Assembly (NCBI GenBank): GCA_964059975.1
Contig: CAXKXX010000001.1
Coordinates: 171,796-235,795 of the forward strand
Direction of reading: 5' to 3'
Origin: CAXKXX01 sp964059975
GTDB taxonomy: Bacteria > Pseudomonadota > Gammaproteobacteria > Enterobacterales > Enterobacteriaceae
DNA length: 64,000 nucleotides
Shown: positions 43,119 to 53,054 of the stretch, in pieces
Layout of the letters: every line of letters begins with the position of its first letter
How positions within the stretch are numbered: the first letter of the stretch is position 1
The notes under the pieces: generated by a model
What the model saw: the letters and a program-made list of their open reading frames with translations, nothing else
Told to the model about the DNA's origin: nothing
Database searches by the model: none
Made by a program: the position numbers and the translations under genes

Positions 43119-43649
43119 TTACGCTTTGTAGGGCAATTCTTCAATAGTATAAAATTGATTGGTATAAATACAAATATCGCTAGCAATTCCAAGAGACTTA
43201 TCAACTATTTCACGGGCATTTAATTCTGTATTTAATAGTAAGGCGCGTGCTGCGGCTTGCGCATAGGGTCCGCCAGAGCCAATAGCAATCAGGTCGTTTT
43301 CGGGCTGAATAACGTCACCGCTGCCAGTGATAATTAGTGAGGTGTGCTCATCAGCAACAGCTAGTAGTGCTTCGAGCTTACGTAACATGCGATCCGTGCG
43401 CCAGTCTTTCGCTAATTCAACGGCAGCTTTCACTAGGTGGCCTTGATATATGTCTAGTTTTTGTTCAAATAATTCAAAGAGCGTAAAAGCATCGGCGGTA
43501 CCGCCGGCAAAACCAGAAATTACGTTATCGTTGTATAGGCGACGTACTTTTTTGACATTGCCTTTCATCACTGTATTACCTAAAGTGGCTTGCCCATCGC
43601 CACCAATCACTACCTGGTCGCCGCGTCGAACGCTTACTATTGTTGTCAT
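43119..43649 (-). CDS. hslV: Peptidase subunit of the HslVU protease
   Basis: Threonine peptidase that forms a double hexamer capped by HslU. The protein starts MTTIVSVRRGDQ, so removal of Met exposes the catalytic threonine. GNVKKVRRL, with the active-site lysine region, and the GSGGPYAQAAARAL motif are present. The 176 residues equal E. coli HslV. The sequence AGGATTAGCTC before the ATG includes a ribosome site. Upstream there is a conserved sigma-32 promoter (43717-43744). cytR and ftsN, which precede hslV in E. coli, are missing. Confidence 0.97.
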   Translation of the reverse strand: MTTIVSVRRGDQVVIGGDGQATLGNTVMKGNVKKVRRLYNDNVISGFAGGTADAFTLFELFEQKLDIYQGHLVKAAVELAKDWRTDRMLRKLEALLAVADEHTSLIITGSGDVIQPENDLIAIGSGGPYAQAAARALLLNTELNAREIVDKSLGIASDICIYTNQFYTIEELPYKA

Positions 43650-43716
43650 GAGCTAATCCTGGTTAAAGACATAAGAAAGCTTTCGTGGCCTCTGTTTGCG
43701 AAGAGCATTGAAAACA

Positions 43717-43744
43717 TAGATGGGGGGAAATAGTGCTTTTCGAT
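43717..43744 (-). promoter_or_regulatory. Heat-shock (sigma-32) promoter of hslVU
   Basis: On the minus strand the sequence CCCCATCTA (43717-43725) exactly fits the sigma-32 -10 consensus CCCCATNTA. ATCGAAA (43738-43744) fits the -35 CTTGAAA at four of seven positions. The 12-base spacer is within the known range. The predicted transcript starts about 60 bases before the hslV ATG. In E. coli hslVU is a heat-shock operon with the same arrangement. Confidence 0.75.
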
Positions 43745-44033
43745 CCCCTACGTCATGGGGGATTAAACTGGATATTCTAATACCATTCAGATGAGCTAGA
43801 GTGTTATCTAGTATTGTACGTCTACTGTCCAGTATTGCGCGGCTATTATGGGATCCTAGTATAATATAATTATAAAAATAACCGGTGATTATATGATTTA
43901 ATTTTTCTTCAAACACTATTGGTTCTCGGATAGAATTGATCTGATTAAGAGTCCGTAAGGTGCCGCATAGAATCTCCATTTATTTTTATACTTCATCATA
44001 GTTTCTTTTTGAGACTCCTCTATTTCAATGACG

Positions 44034-44085
44034 ACTTAATCGCGGATAACGCGATGACGTGTCATCGCGTTATCCGCGATTAAGT
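44034..44085. repeat. 25-bp perfect inverted repeat, 2-nt loop
   Basis: Left arm 44034-44058 and right arm 44061-44085 are exact reverse complements separated only by GT. The arms have balanced composition (for example CGCGGATAACGCGATGAC), so this is not an AT-rich accident. It has no T run on either side. It lies between the hslVU promoter and priA, in DNA that has lost its genes. A bidirectional terminator relic, a protein-binding site or a foldback replication product are all possible. Confidence 0.9.
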
Positions 44086-44593
44086 ACATAATAATGTGGT
44101 GGAGAGATACGCTGCTTGTGATAACCACTCCTGTGAACGATTAATTTTTTCAAAATCTCGTTGTACAGTATTTTAGTAGGATTATAAAGTTGCCTTACTA
44201 ATGAAATTTTGGAGCTCATGCTTTACCGAGTATGATACTTATCATAGACTAATCTAGTGGCTTTCTAGATCTTTAATGTGTGTAGCTAATAGCAATAGAA
44301 TTTTTAAGAATTTCTTAAAATTACGCTTTATGCAGCTAAAAATTTTTCATCTAGATTTTACCGAACACTCATGTCTGACATAGTTTTTGTCCCCCTATTA
44401 TATTGCTATATCTTAATTGGGGGATATATGTATCATTTTACTTAATCTGCAGATGCTTAAGTGGCGTTTAAAAGAAGAGACATTAGCATAGTTCATTGAT
44501 GTAGTGTCAATTAGACTATTATCATTTATTACTTTTCCCTATGTGTTTACTAAAATATCAGGAGTATAGTCTCGTCATCTAGAGATGAGCCGG

Positions 44594-44622
44594 TTCACTA
44601 TTGCGCTCCGAACAATAGTGAA
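44594..44622. repeat. 10-bp perfect hairpin
   Basis: TTCACTATTG (44594-44603) pairs with CAATAGTGAA (44613-44622) over a 9-base loop. Its right arm overlaps the first copy of a tandem duplication. Confidence 0.5.
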
Positions 44623-44645
44623 GCATTAATTAGTGAAGCATTAAT
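44616..44645. repeat. Tandem duplication, 2 x 15 bp
   Basis: TAGTGAAGCATTAAT occurs twice in direct succession without a mismatch. Confidence 0.9.
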
Positions 44646-45652
44646 TTTATGCTTGTAGCTCAGAAACTTTATAGATTATGTGGCATTAATGAGCCTAAAA
44701 TGTATTGACCATAATTGTATGGTTTGCTCTGAGAGCATCCCAACTACGCATTTCATAAAATAAAGTCTTTTAGGCGCAGTCAACACGGGTTATTTTAGAC
44801 GATTTTAGGATTTGCGAGATTGTGACACGGCGGTGGCGTGCAGTTTTCTAGCCAATATGACTTTGGTTGAATTTATTTTTATCAGAACCAGATCACATCT
44901 ATCAATAAAAGTACTAATACGAATAATTTACATCTTCAAACATTTTAATTAGGCAATCGATGCGCACTGATTCTAGCGCGAAAATAGGCAATAATTTTTA
45001 GTTATCGATATTGTATCGATAGACGAAGATGCGCCTTAAGTAGCATTAAAAAGTGTGCTAGTATTCGGTAGCATGATTGCTTCAGTTTATTTTTTATAAT
45101 CATAAGACCGAAGAAAGTGTGTATCTGGTAGTGATAATATGAGAAATCGCCAATTAGTATTAGTCCCTTACTATGTATAAGAGATAGAGTACCTAGATCA
45201 CTTTAAGAAAGAATAAGTCTTGGACTTCACCGAGGAGTCAATAAAACAGAAAAAGATCTCCCGATTCCTATGGGGCATAAAAATCGTTACCGGCATAACT
45301 TAAAGGCTAACGATAATCGGTATCTATCCTTCTGAATTGTTAGCCCCGAAATTATTCGGACGATGTAATGCGCCTATCTTTAAAATTCCTGGCGCTTTTC
45401 TAATTCTTTTATTTTTTCTACTAGAAATTTTTGATATATTTCAATCCTTATATCAGTCTCTTAACTATAAGATCGCGAACTTAATTTGAGGCACTGATCG
45501 TATCAAGCGGTACTACTTACGTTTTAATGTCTTTTTGCTTCGAATTAATTAGTCATAATATCATAGAAACGCTATATAGCATATGCTTTAAGTTTATTAC
45601 TTAAATTTTAATAAGCTATAAAATTTAAGTAACTCTTTATCGTGCTCCTACA

Positions 45653-45680
45653 ATTTTAAGGCACATATTTTAAGGCACAT
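45653..45680. repeat. Tandem duplication, 2 x 14 bp
   Basis: ATTTTAAGGCACAT occurs twice in direct succession without a mismatch, 39 bases downstream of the priA stop. Confidence 0.9.
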
Positions 45681-45718
45681 ATTTACGATAAAGCTATTAC
45701 GTGATCTTGTCATTGAAA

Positions 45719-47914
45719 CTAGCTATTTATTGGATCAACGTCTAAGGCCCACTTAACTTTTCGATTCTGAGGAAGCTTTCTAATTAATGGAAGCAATGTT
45801 TTTATTAACTTCTGTAATTCTCGTCGTGATGGATGCTGCAATAGTAGTTGCCAGAAAAAGCGGCCAGCGCACTTAGCATATGGTGCCGGCATCGGACCTA
45901 AAACCCATAAAAAGTTATCTTTTATCGAGCTACTTTTTATCCAATTACATAGTTGATGAAGAAAATATGGAGCCTGATAATTATCGTGATCTTCTGAGTA
46001 TACCATAACATGGTGGGTGTATGGAGGTAGTAACGCACTATTGCGTTCCAATAAAGCCTGTTTAGCGAAGGCACCATAACCCTGTTCCAGCAAAATTTTC
46101 AGCAATGGGTGCTCTGGATGACGAGTTTGAAGAAGCACCTCCCCCCGCTTATCTGCTCGACCTGCCCGACCAGAAACTTGGGTATATAGTTGAGCAAAAT
46201 ATTCACCAGAACGAAAATTAGAAGAAAACAGGGCGCCATCGACATCTAGAAGTCCTACTAGGGTTACATTAGGAAAATGATGCCCCTTTGCTAGCATTTG
46301 GGTTCCAATAAGAATACGAGATCCACCGCGGTGAATATCGGCTAAATATTGTTCTAGTGAACCTTTGCGACTTGTGGTATCGCGATCCACTCGAGTGATT
46401 GGTGTGCCTGGAAATAATAGAGCTAAACCTTCCTCCAGTTGTTCGGTTCCAATACCGATTGATACCAACTGGGTGGAACCACACTGTGAGCATTGGTTTA
46501 GCATTGACGTATGGCTATCGCAGTGGTGACACCGTAATTGTCGCTGATTCCGATGCAAAGTATAATAGTGGTTGCACCGATTGCATTTAGCGATCCAAGT
46601 ACATTCATGACATAGTAGTGCCGTAGCGTAGCCACGGCGATTTAAGAAAAGCATGGCTTGGTTGCCATATTTTAGATGGCGACGTATACTTTTTATAAGC
46701 GTTGGCGATAGACCAAATTTTAGAGGGAGACCCTTGAGATCAATTAGATATTGATCCGCCGCTTTAGCTTTCCCAGCCTGTTTACTGAGTTTTAATTGAC
46801 GATACTTTCCTCGTTCGACATTATGCAGTGTTTCTAGTGCAGGAGTGGCAGATCCCATTACTATCGGTATGTTTTCCTCTTTAGCGAGTAATACGGCTAG
46901 ATCGCGTGCATGGTATCGCCATCCTTCCTGTTGCTTATATGAACTATCGTGTTCTTCATCGATAATTATTATGCCGAGCTTTTTAAAAGGTCCAAATAAT
47001 GCTGAGCGGGTGCCGATAATAACAGCCACCTCTCCACTCCTGACTCGTAGCCATATAGATAGACGCCTGCTACTGCTTAGTCCGGAATGCAGTACATCAA
47101 CAGGCGCATTAAAACGCTCTCGAAAACGAGCGATAGTTTGCGGCGTTAGACCAATTTCAGGTACAAGAACTAGCGCCTGCTTGCCTTTAGCTAAGATATT
47201 TTCTAAAACGCTGAGATAGACCTCGGTCTTACCTGATCCGGTGACTCCATTTAGCAACCAGACGGCGAAGCGCTCACCTTCACTGCTGATCATTCTTACC
47301 GCGATTTCTTGTTCCGTATTCAGTGATAGTCGCTCTCCAAGGACCGAAAAACTAGAACACCAATCTTGAGGAGTGGCGAGCGGATAATGTAGATTGATAA
47401 GCCCCTTACTGCGCAGCGCCCGTAATGCGCTTTTTTTTAGATCTAGGAGTCTCATCTGGTGGTGATAGATCGGATGATGCTTGAGTAGCGCCATTGCTTT
47501 TTGTTGTTTTGGTGCACGCTTCAGGCTCTCCAGAGGAGTGGCGCACCCTAGATCAGTAGCAAACCACTGTTCTAGAAGTGTAGATTCCGCCTTCTTTCCA
47601 TGACGTAATAAAACGGGAAGAGCCTGGAATAACACCTCTCCAATGGGGTAATGGTAATAATCGCTAGCCCAGAGTAGAATGTGCCACAAACTAGTGGGAA
47701 ATAGTGAGATATTATCGAGAATACTTTTAATTGGCTTTAATCTATAGATTGGCAACTCGCTAGTTTTTATGTAATCAATTACAATACCTATTGCCTGACG
47801 CGTACCCCAAGGAACGAAGACGCGCCCTCCCGGCACCGGAGGGGCTCCTGGACACAATACATAATCAAAAGTCCGCGTAAGGGGGACGGGTAGAGCAACG
47901 CGTACAATAGACAT
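45719..47914 (-). CDS. priA: Primosomal replication protein N' (PriA helicase)
   Basis: Superfamily 2 helicase that restarts collapsed replication forks. Starting at the ATG at 47914 (MSIVRVALPVPLTRTFDYVL) the protein is 731 residues, matching E. coli PriA (732); the open frame extends 45 codons further upstream but that part is not conserved. The 3'-DNA-binding domain lies at about residues 1-105. Walker A is GVTGSGKT near 225, the DEEHD box is near 320, and two zinc sites are formed by the eight cysteines of CHECTWIAKCNRC and CHHCDS...CSQC (about 435-480). rpmE is divergent, as in E. coli. Keeping PriA while other repair genes are not seen here fits a need for fork restart. Confidence 0.96.
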   Translation of the reverse strand: MSIVRVALPVPLTRTFDYVLCPGAPPVPGGRVFVPWGTRQAIGIVIDYIKTSELPIYRLKPIKSILDNISLFPTSLWHILLWASDYYHYPIGEVLFQALPVLLRHGKKAESTLLEQWFATDLGCATPLESLKRAPKQQKAMALLKHHPIYHHQMRLLDLKKSALRALRSKGLINLHYPLATPQDWCSSFSVLGERLSLNTEQEIAVRMISSEGERFAVWLLNGVTGSGKTEVYLSVLENILAKGKQALVLVPEIGLTPQTIARFRERFNAPVDVLHSGLSSSRRLSIWLRVRSGEVAVIIGTRSALFGPFKKLGIIIIDEEHDSSYKQQEGWRYHARDLAVLLAKEENIPIVMGSATPALETLHNVERGKYRQLKLSKQAGKAKAADQYLIDLKGLPLKFGLSPTLIKSIRRHLKYGNQAMLFLNRRGYATALLCHECTWIAKCNRCNHYYTLHRNQRQLRCHHCDSHTSMLNQCSQCGSTQLVSIGIGTEQLEEGLALLFPGTPITRVDRDTTSRKGSLEQYLADIHRGGSRILIGTQMLAKGHHFPNVTLVGLLDVDGALFSSNFRSGEYFAQLYTQVSGRAGRADKRGEVLLQTRHPEHPLLKILLEQGYGAFAKQALLERNSALLPPYTHHVMVYSEDHDNYQAPYFLHQLCNWIKSSSIKDNFLWVLGPMPAPYAKCAGRFFWQLLLQHPSRRELQKLIKTLLPLIRKLPQNRKVKWALDVDPINS

Positions 47915-47985
47915 AAGGATAATCCAGAGTGAGGAGCAGCTTGTGATGCTACCCTGAGAATGAGAATAGGGGTGCAGCCTTTTCA

Positions 47986-48014
47986 TTGCATAGCACTTTA
48001 TAACTCCGTATAAT
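47986..48014 (+). promoter_or_regulatory. Probable sigma-70 promoter of rpmE
   Basis: TTGCAT (47986-47991), a 17-base spacer and a perfect TATAAT (48009-48014) form a plausible promoter, giving a leader of about 95 bases before the rpmE start. ATTGAAT and ATTCAAT (48032-48050) form a small dyad in the leader. In E. coli L31 represses its own synthesis through the rpmE leader. Confidence 0.5.
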
Positions 48015-48116
48015 TTAGCACCTCCAATGCGATTGAATATCAAATTCAATTATTAACTTAAGCGTCGTACTGGCAAAATAAGATCAAGCCAAGTATCGAA
48101 CCAAGCGAGGTCTTCC

Positions 48117-48335
48117 GTGAAGAAAAATATTCATCCTAAATACGAAGTAGTTACCGCCACTTGCTCCTGCGGTAACACGATGCAGATTTGTTCCACTATG
48201 GGACGAGATTTAACTCTAGACGTTTGCAGTGCCTGCCATCCATTTTACACAGGAAAGCAACGCGATGCTGCCGCGTATGGTCGCGTAGACCGATTTAATA
48301 GACGCTTCAGCAATATACCTGGTATCCAGAAATAG
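48117..48335 (+). CDS. rpmE: 50S ribosomal protein L31
   Basis: Large-subunit protein bridging to the 30S head. The 72 residues include the four zinc cysteines (the CSCG pair at 16 and 18, and the CSACH pair at 37 and 40), so this is the zinc-binding type. The start is GTG, with GCGAGG about six bases upstream; E. coli uses ATG. It is divergent from priA, as in E. coli. Confidence 0.95.
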   Translation: MKKNIHPKYEVVTATCSCGNTMQICSTMGRDLTLDVCSACHPFYTGKQRDAAAYGRVDRFNRRFSNIPGIQK

Positions 48336-48412
48336 AAGCCAGTTACGTATCGGGCGATCAAACGATTTATAAAATTAGACTTCCCCGATAAATATTCTGT
48401 ACGTCAAGATCG

Positions 48413-48450
48413 GGACGCACAAAATTATGCACGAATATTTTTGTGCGTCC
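48413..48450. terminator. Hairpin between convergent rpmE and glyS
   Basis: GGACGCACAAAA (48413-48424) pairs perfectly with TTTTGTGCGTCC (48439-48450) over a 14-base loop. A/T tracts close the inner end of the stem rather than following it. Its place between two convergent genes supports a terminator role. Confidence 0.5.
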
Positions 48451-48469
48451 TTAGCCGGATCCCTACGAT

Positions 48470-48499
48470 ACGCGTCCTCTCGCGCAAGAGAGGACGCGT
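48470..48499. terminator. GC-rich hairpin between convergent rpmE and glyS
   Basis: ACGCGTCCTCTC (48470-48481) pairs perfectly with GAGAGGACGCGT (48488-48499) over GCGCAA. There is no T run. It may act together with the hairpin 20 bases before it. Confidence 0.5.
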
Positions 48500-48687
48500 C
48501 AACTAGTGACTATCAGCAAATTTTTAGCTATACATTTTAATAAAACTTTTATTACATCAAACTGGCTTAAATTTTTTATAATTAGAATTAGCATGATCTG
48601 AAGATCTTAAAATTTACTGATTCGTTTGATTAATAGTGGAAAATATTTTATTCCCTCCATGGCAAGGAGGGCACATATTTATGAGTG

Positions 48688-50757
48688 CTACTGCAATAAA
48701 GAAATATCCGCTACTTTCAAGAACAGTTCTGATAGCTTACTCAGTAGTGTTATGCGATTCACGCGCACACTGTCATCTTCGGACATAACGATAACGCTCT
48801 TAAAAAAATTATCTATCGGCTTGATCAAAGCAGTGAGCTCCATTAATGCACCTCGATAATCTTCCGAAGATAAGCACCGCTCCACCTCATCACCTAAGAC
48901 CGTAATCTGACGAGCAAGCTGAATCTCGGAAGCCTCCTTCAATACTGAATCTCGTACCCGTGCGTTCGGCGTATCCTTAGATTTAGCCAAGATATTTGAG
49001 ACACGTTTATTCGCTTCTGAAAGCTCCGATGATATCTTTAAATTGCTGAAGTGACTGACGGCTTTAATGCGAGCATGAAAGTCAACCGGCCTAGTTGGGC
49101 GTCGCGCTAATACTGAACGAATAGTGTCTGTTTCATAACCTCTTTCCTGATACCAAGCGGGAAAGCGCCCTAGCATGAATGTCACTATTTCATCGACGAC
49201 CTTGTTGTTATTGAGCTCAATTCCGTAAAGCTGTACAGTTTTTTCAGTTAGAGTTTGTAGATCTAAGGGTAAAGTTTTTTCGACAATGATACGAAGCACT
49301 CCCAGTGCCGCACGGCGTAGACCGAACGGATCTTGGTCGCATTTTGGATTTTTTCTAATAATAAAGATACCAGTTAGTGTATCCATTTTATCGGCTATTG
49401 CCAGAGAACAGGCTACCCGAGATCGCGGTAATCTATCACCGGAAAAACGTGGATGATATTGATCATTAAGTGCAATAGCGACCTCTTCTTTTTCATTATC
49501 ATGACGAGCATAATGCATACCCATCGCACCCTGGGTATCACTAAATTCGCATACCATGCTGGTCACTAGGTCGCATTTCGACAGCATGGCCGCACGGGAG
49601 GCGGAGTTAACGTCGGCATTAATTTGACTAGCAATCCAGACTGATAAGGCCTTAATTCGATGAGTCTTGTCGTACAAAGTGCCTAAATCTTTATGAAAAA
49701 TTACAGTTTTTAAGCGCGGTAAGTAGTCTTCTAAATTTTTTTTTCGGTCAGTGTCAAAAAAGAACTTAGCATCTGAAAAACGCGAGTGCACCACTTTTTC
49801 GTTACCGGAGATAATTTTCTTTGGGTCTTTCGATTCAATATTAGCTACGAAGATAAAGTGTGGAAGTAAATTGCCTTTGCTATTATACACTGGAAAATAT
49901 TTTTGGTCATATTTCATGGTATGAACCAGGGCTTCTTCTGGAACTGATAGAAATGCCTCTTCGAACTGAGCAGTTAATACCACTGGCCACTCTACCAGCG
50001 AAGCTACTTCTTCTAGAAGGCTGTCACTTAGATCGGCCTTTCCACCAATTTTTTCCGAAGCTAATTCGGCGGAATGTTTGATTATTGCTTTACGTTCTTC
50101 GTAATCCGCAATTACTTTACCGCGCTTTTTCAGGATCTGTGGATAGTGATCAGCACTATCAAGAGCAAATTCAGTTTCACCCATAAATCGGTTCCCACGT
50201 ATTATACGCGCAGATTCGATTCCCAGTATCTTTCCGGGAATTAGAGTCCTACCTAATAGCAGCGTTACAGTATGCACTGGTCTTACAAAAGGCTCCTTAA
50301 AGTTTCCCCAACGCATAAGTTTTGGTATTGATAGTTTAGATAATGCAGAACTGACTATGCCGGTTAGTAATTTCTCTACTACCTCTCCTTTAACGTGGTT
50401 ATGATACATTAACCATGCCCCTTTTCCAGTTACTATACGTTCGGCTTGATCGACACTAATTCCGCAGCTACGCGCCCATCTTTCCGCTGCTTTTTTAGGC
50501 CTGCCTGTGGCATGGAATGCTTCCTTGATCGACGGACCGCGTTTCTTCACGATAAGATCGGGTTGCGATGCACTGAGATTGCATACCTTTAGTGCTAGAC
50601 GGCGGGGTGTGGCAAACCAAGTTACTAATCCGTGTGTAAGGTTGGCATTTTTCATCTCGATAGTAAAATTAGTGGCAAAGGATGTAGCCAGAGAGCGCAA
50701 CCCTTTTGGGGGCAGTTCTTCTGTACCGATTTCCACTAAAAAAGTTTGTTGAGTCAT
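48688..50757 (-). CDS. glyS: Glycyl-tRNA synthetase beta subunit
   Basis: Beta subunit of the alpha2-beta2 GlyRS, carrying the tRNA-binding and HD-type domains. Starting at 50757 (MTQQTFLVEIGTEELPPKGLRSL) the protein has 689 residues, the same as E. coli GlyS, and ends with the conserved LRVADISLLQ equivalent (LKVADISLLQ). An ATG one codon earlier (50760) is also possible. The glyQ stop TGA overlaps these starts (ATGATGA), implying translational coupling. The conserved blocks KVIADYEERKAIIKH, SLVEWPVVL, NFKEPFVRPVHTVTLLLG and QDPFGLRRAALGVLRI are intact. Confidence 0.96.
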   Translation of the reverse strand: MTQQTFLVEIGTEELPPKGLRSLATSFATNFTIEMKNANLTHGLVTWFATPRRLALKVCNLSASQPDLIVKKRGPSIKEAFHATGRPKKAAERWARSCGISVDQAERIVTGKGAWLMYHNHVKGEVVEKLLTGIVSSALSKLSIPKLMRWGNFKEPFVRPVHTVTLLLGRTLIPGKILGIESARIIRGNRFMGETEFALDSADHYPQILKKRGKVIADYEERKAIIKHSAELASEKIGGKADLSDSLLEEVASLVEWPVVLTAQFEEAFLSVPEEALVHTMKYDQKYFPVYNSKGNLLPHFIFVANIESKDPKKIISGNEKVVHSRFSDAKFFFDTDRKKNLEDYLPRLKTVIFHKDLGTLYDKTHRIKALSVWIASQINADVNSASRAAMLSKCDLVTSMVCEFSDTQGAMGMHYARHDNEKEEVAIALNDQYHPRFSGDRLPRSRVACSLAIADKMDTLTGIFIIRKNPKCDQDPFGLRRAALGVLRIIVEKTLPLDLQTLTEKTVQLYGIELNNNKVVDEIVTFMLGRFPAWYQERGYETDTIRSVLARRPTRPVDFHARIKAVSHFSNLKISSELSEANKRVSNILAKSKDTPNARVRDSVLKEASEIQLARQITVLGDEVERCLSSEDYRGALMELTALIKPIDNFFKSVIVMSEDDSVRVNRITLLSKLSELFLKVADISLLQ

Positions 50758-51683
50758 CATAACTGTTTCTGAATTCTCATTTTGCACATCGGAAAGCCTA
50801 GCGCTTTACGGGAAGCATAGTAAGCCAGTGACACTGCTTTGATTAGTTTTCGAATACGTAAAATATAGTGTTGGCGCTCGGTTACCGAAATACCCCTTCG
50901 GGCATCCAAAAGGTTAAAGATGTGGCAGGCCTTTAAAATACGTTCGTAAGCAGGAAGGGGTAAGGGTTTGTCTAGAGCAAGAAGTGACTGTGCTTCTTTT
51001 TCATATTGCTTGAAATAGGAGAATAAGAGATCTATGTCAGCGTAGGTGAAATTGTAAGTGGATTGTTCTAATTCATTCTGGTGAAACAGATCACCGTAGG
51101 TGATGATTGCGCCCTGAGGATCTTGGCTCCACACTAAATTATAAACATGATCTATTTCTTGAATAGACATAGCGAGTCGTTCTAGACCGTAAGTGATCTC
51201 ACCAGTAACGGGTTTGCATTCTAGTCCACCAACTTGTTGAAAATAAGTAAATTGTGTTATTTCCATACCGTTTAGCCAAACTTCCCATCCCAAGCCCCAA
51301 GCTCCGAGGGTTGAATTTTCCCAATTATCTTCTACAAAACGAATGTCGTGAATAGTTAGATCTATGCCCACTGCTCTTAATGAGTCAAGGTATAGTTCTT
51401 GGATGTTATCTGGAGAGGGCTTCAGTATTACCTGGAACTGATAGTAGTGCTGCAGCCGATTCGGATTATCACCATAACGACCATCGGTTGGACGACGAGA
51501 AGGCTGTACGTAAGCGGCTGTTACGGGTTCTGGGCCGATTGCTCTGAGACAGGTCATTGGGTGTGAAGTTCCTGCGCCAACTTCTATGTCCAAAGCTTGA
51601 ACGAGGGTGCAGCCTTTGTGTGACCAATAGTTTAATAGCGTTAGGATTAGACCCTGAAAGGTTTTTGTTCCAAAATTTTTCAT
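50757..51683 (-). CDS. glyQ: Glycyl-tRNA synthetase alpha subunit
   Basis: Catalytic class II subunit of GlyRS. The 308 residues compare with 303 in E. coli. QPSRRPTDGRYGDNPNRLQHYYQFQ, VEDNWENSTLGAWGLGWEVWLNGMEITQFTYFQQ and the motif-3-like ITYGLERLAM (about residue 165) are all present. The extra residues are at the C terminus. It is the first gene of the glyQ-glyS pair and overlaps glyS at TGATG. The ATG at 51683 matches the E. coli start. Confidence 0.97.
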   Translation of the reverse strand: MKNFGTKTFQGLILTLLNYWSHKGCTLVQALDIEVGAGTSHPMTCLRAIGPEPVTAAYVQPSRRPTDGRYGDNPNRLQHYYQFQVILKPSPDNIQELYLDSLRAVGIDLTIHDIRFVEDNWENSTLGAWGLGWEVWLNGMEITQFTYFQQVGGLECKPVTGEITYGLERLAMSIQEIDHVYNLVWSQDPQGAIITYGDLFHQNELEQSTYNFTYADIDLLFSYFKQYEKEAQSLLALDKPLPLPAYERILKACHIFNLLDARRGISVTERQHYILRIRKLIKAVSLAYYASRKALGFPMCKMRIQKQL

Positions 51684-52001
51684 GTTACATTCGTACGCAA
51701 TACCGGGGGAAATTTAGAATAGAATTCTATAGTATATCTCTTGACTGCAGGAAGTGCAGCTTGAATTTAGAGACATTTTAAATCGGTTCATTTGTTTAGA
51801 CTGATTATGTATAAAATTGATCTCGGTGACTTGTTATTTTTTTTAAAAAAATATTAAAATTAGCGACAATAAAATATCAATTACATTATCGTAACTATCT
51901 TTACAATTTTGCTAATGGTTAAAAGTCTTTATAAAATAAAATATAGATTAGTATTTTTATAGACATATTTTCTTGTTTTTTACTAAAGTTAAGATAACTT
52001 A

Positions 52002-52030
52002 TAATCACTATATATTTTATATAGTGATTA
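52002..52030. repeat. 13-bp perfect inverted repeat, TTT loop
   Basis: TAATCACTATATA (52002-52014) pairs exactly with 52018-52030. It is followed by CTTTTCT, a weak T tract for a plus-strand terminator, but no gene lies upstream on that strand. Confidence 0.6.
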
Positions 52031-52957
52031 CTTTTCTAAGTAACATGTACCTCTCGGTAATGCATGAAACCAACTTTCTTAATAAACAAAATTTAATCAA
52101 ATAATAGCTAGATAGAAAATTATATATAAGAATATAATTCTTAATGAATATTAAGGTCATTTCTATATGTGTGTCTTTTTATTACAAATTATTAAGAGTC
52201 TACATTTTACTTAACAATCGAGTCGAATAAATATTATTGTATTTATAATAAATTAAGCTATTTTATAAAATAGATATTTTATATTATAAGCTATCGTATG
52301 TAGATTAGTTTTTAACTTTAATCTTGATATATAGCGATATAAGAATGTAAACTCTATTTATGATAAAATCATTTATACACGAAATATATAAATGCATAAA
52401 AATAATTAATGTAATATAACCGAACATCTTATATAACGTTTTTTAATTAGTCAATTTTAAAAAATTTATACTTTTTAAGGAAAATATTAATTTTGATTCT
52501 ATGATTAGAATGCGAATACTTTTTATTATTTCTAATAAATATATTTAATGTACAAGTATAAATATAAATTTTAAAAAATAAAATTTATACCACTAATTTC
52601 TTATAATTAAAATTATCTCTTTATTTTATTGTATGAGAGCACATACTTTATATATTTATTATTTTTAAATTCATTCTTTAATACTGAGATAAAATTATTA
52701 TTTCTATTTATATTTTATAGAGTTTTTATAATTATATTTATTAATGATCACTTAAAATTTTTATTTTTTATTTTTAATATTATAAATAATTTTATCCGTG
52801 TACTATATTTTAATATAAAAAATACATCATTTATCTCTATCTTTAATTATCTATTTTTAAAAAAATATAGAATGAGTGTATAATATGAATTTAATTTCAC
52901 TATTTATTTATATAAGTTCATATTATGAATATGAATTTTATATTCAAAAACTAACTT

Positions 52958-52985
52958 TATAAAAATTACTATATAAAAATTACTA
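52958..52985. repeat. Tandem duplication, 2 x 14 bp
   Basis: TATAAAAATTACTA occurs twice in direct succession without a mismatch. Confidence 0.85.
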
Positions 52986-53054
52986 TATATAGTATGAATA
53001 CTTTTATAAATTTTTATCAAGTTTACTTCTTAAATGAATTTTATAATTTATATA

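Larger units (their letters stand above)
43650..45718. other. Interval where cytR and ftsN would lie
   Basis: In E. coli cytR and ftsN separate priA from hslV. Here 2.1 kb remain with the hslVU promoter, a long palindrome (44034-44085), a 10-bp hairpin (44594-44622), two tandem duplications (44616-44645, 45653-45680) and no recognisable protein. The 108-codon frame at 43653-43979 runs across the sigma-32 promoter and shows no FtsN features, so it is probably chance. Confidence 0.65.
48336..48687. other. Convergent spacer between rpmE and glyS with two hairpins
   Basis: About 350 bases with no gene. Two strong hairpins (48413-48450 and 48470-48499) lie in the middle and probably end transcription from both sides. 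Confidence 0.65.

Noticed and set aside
43653..43979. 108-codon frame directly upstream of hslV, in the place of ftsN
   Set aside because: It lacks FtsN features (N-terminal transmembrane segment, SPOR domain), runs across the sigma-32 promoter of hslVU, and resembles no known protein. Probably a chance frame.
47915..48049. 45-codon upstream extension of the priA frame
   Set aside because: Not conserved in PriA, and it overlaps the rpmE promoter region; the ATG at 47914 gives the standard length.
52629..52883. 84-codon frame rich in Phe, Ile and Asn resembling a small membrane protein
   Set aside because: The composition simply reflects extremely AT-rich DNA, and hydrophobic Phe/Ile runs are the default translation of such sequence.
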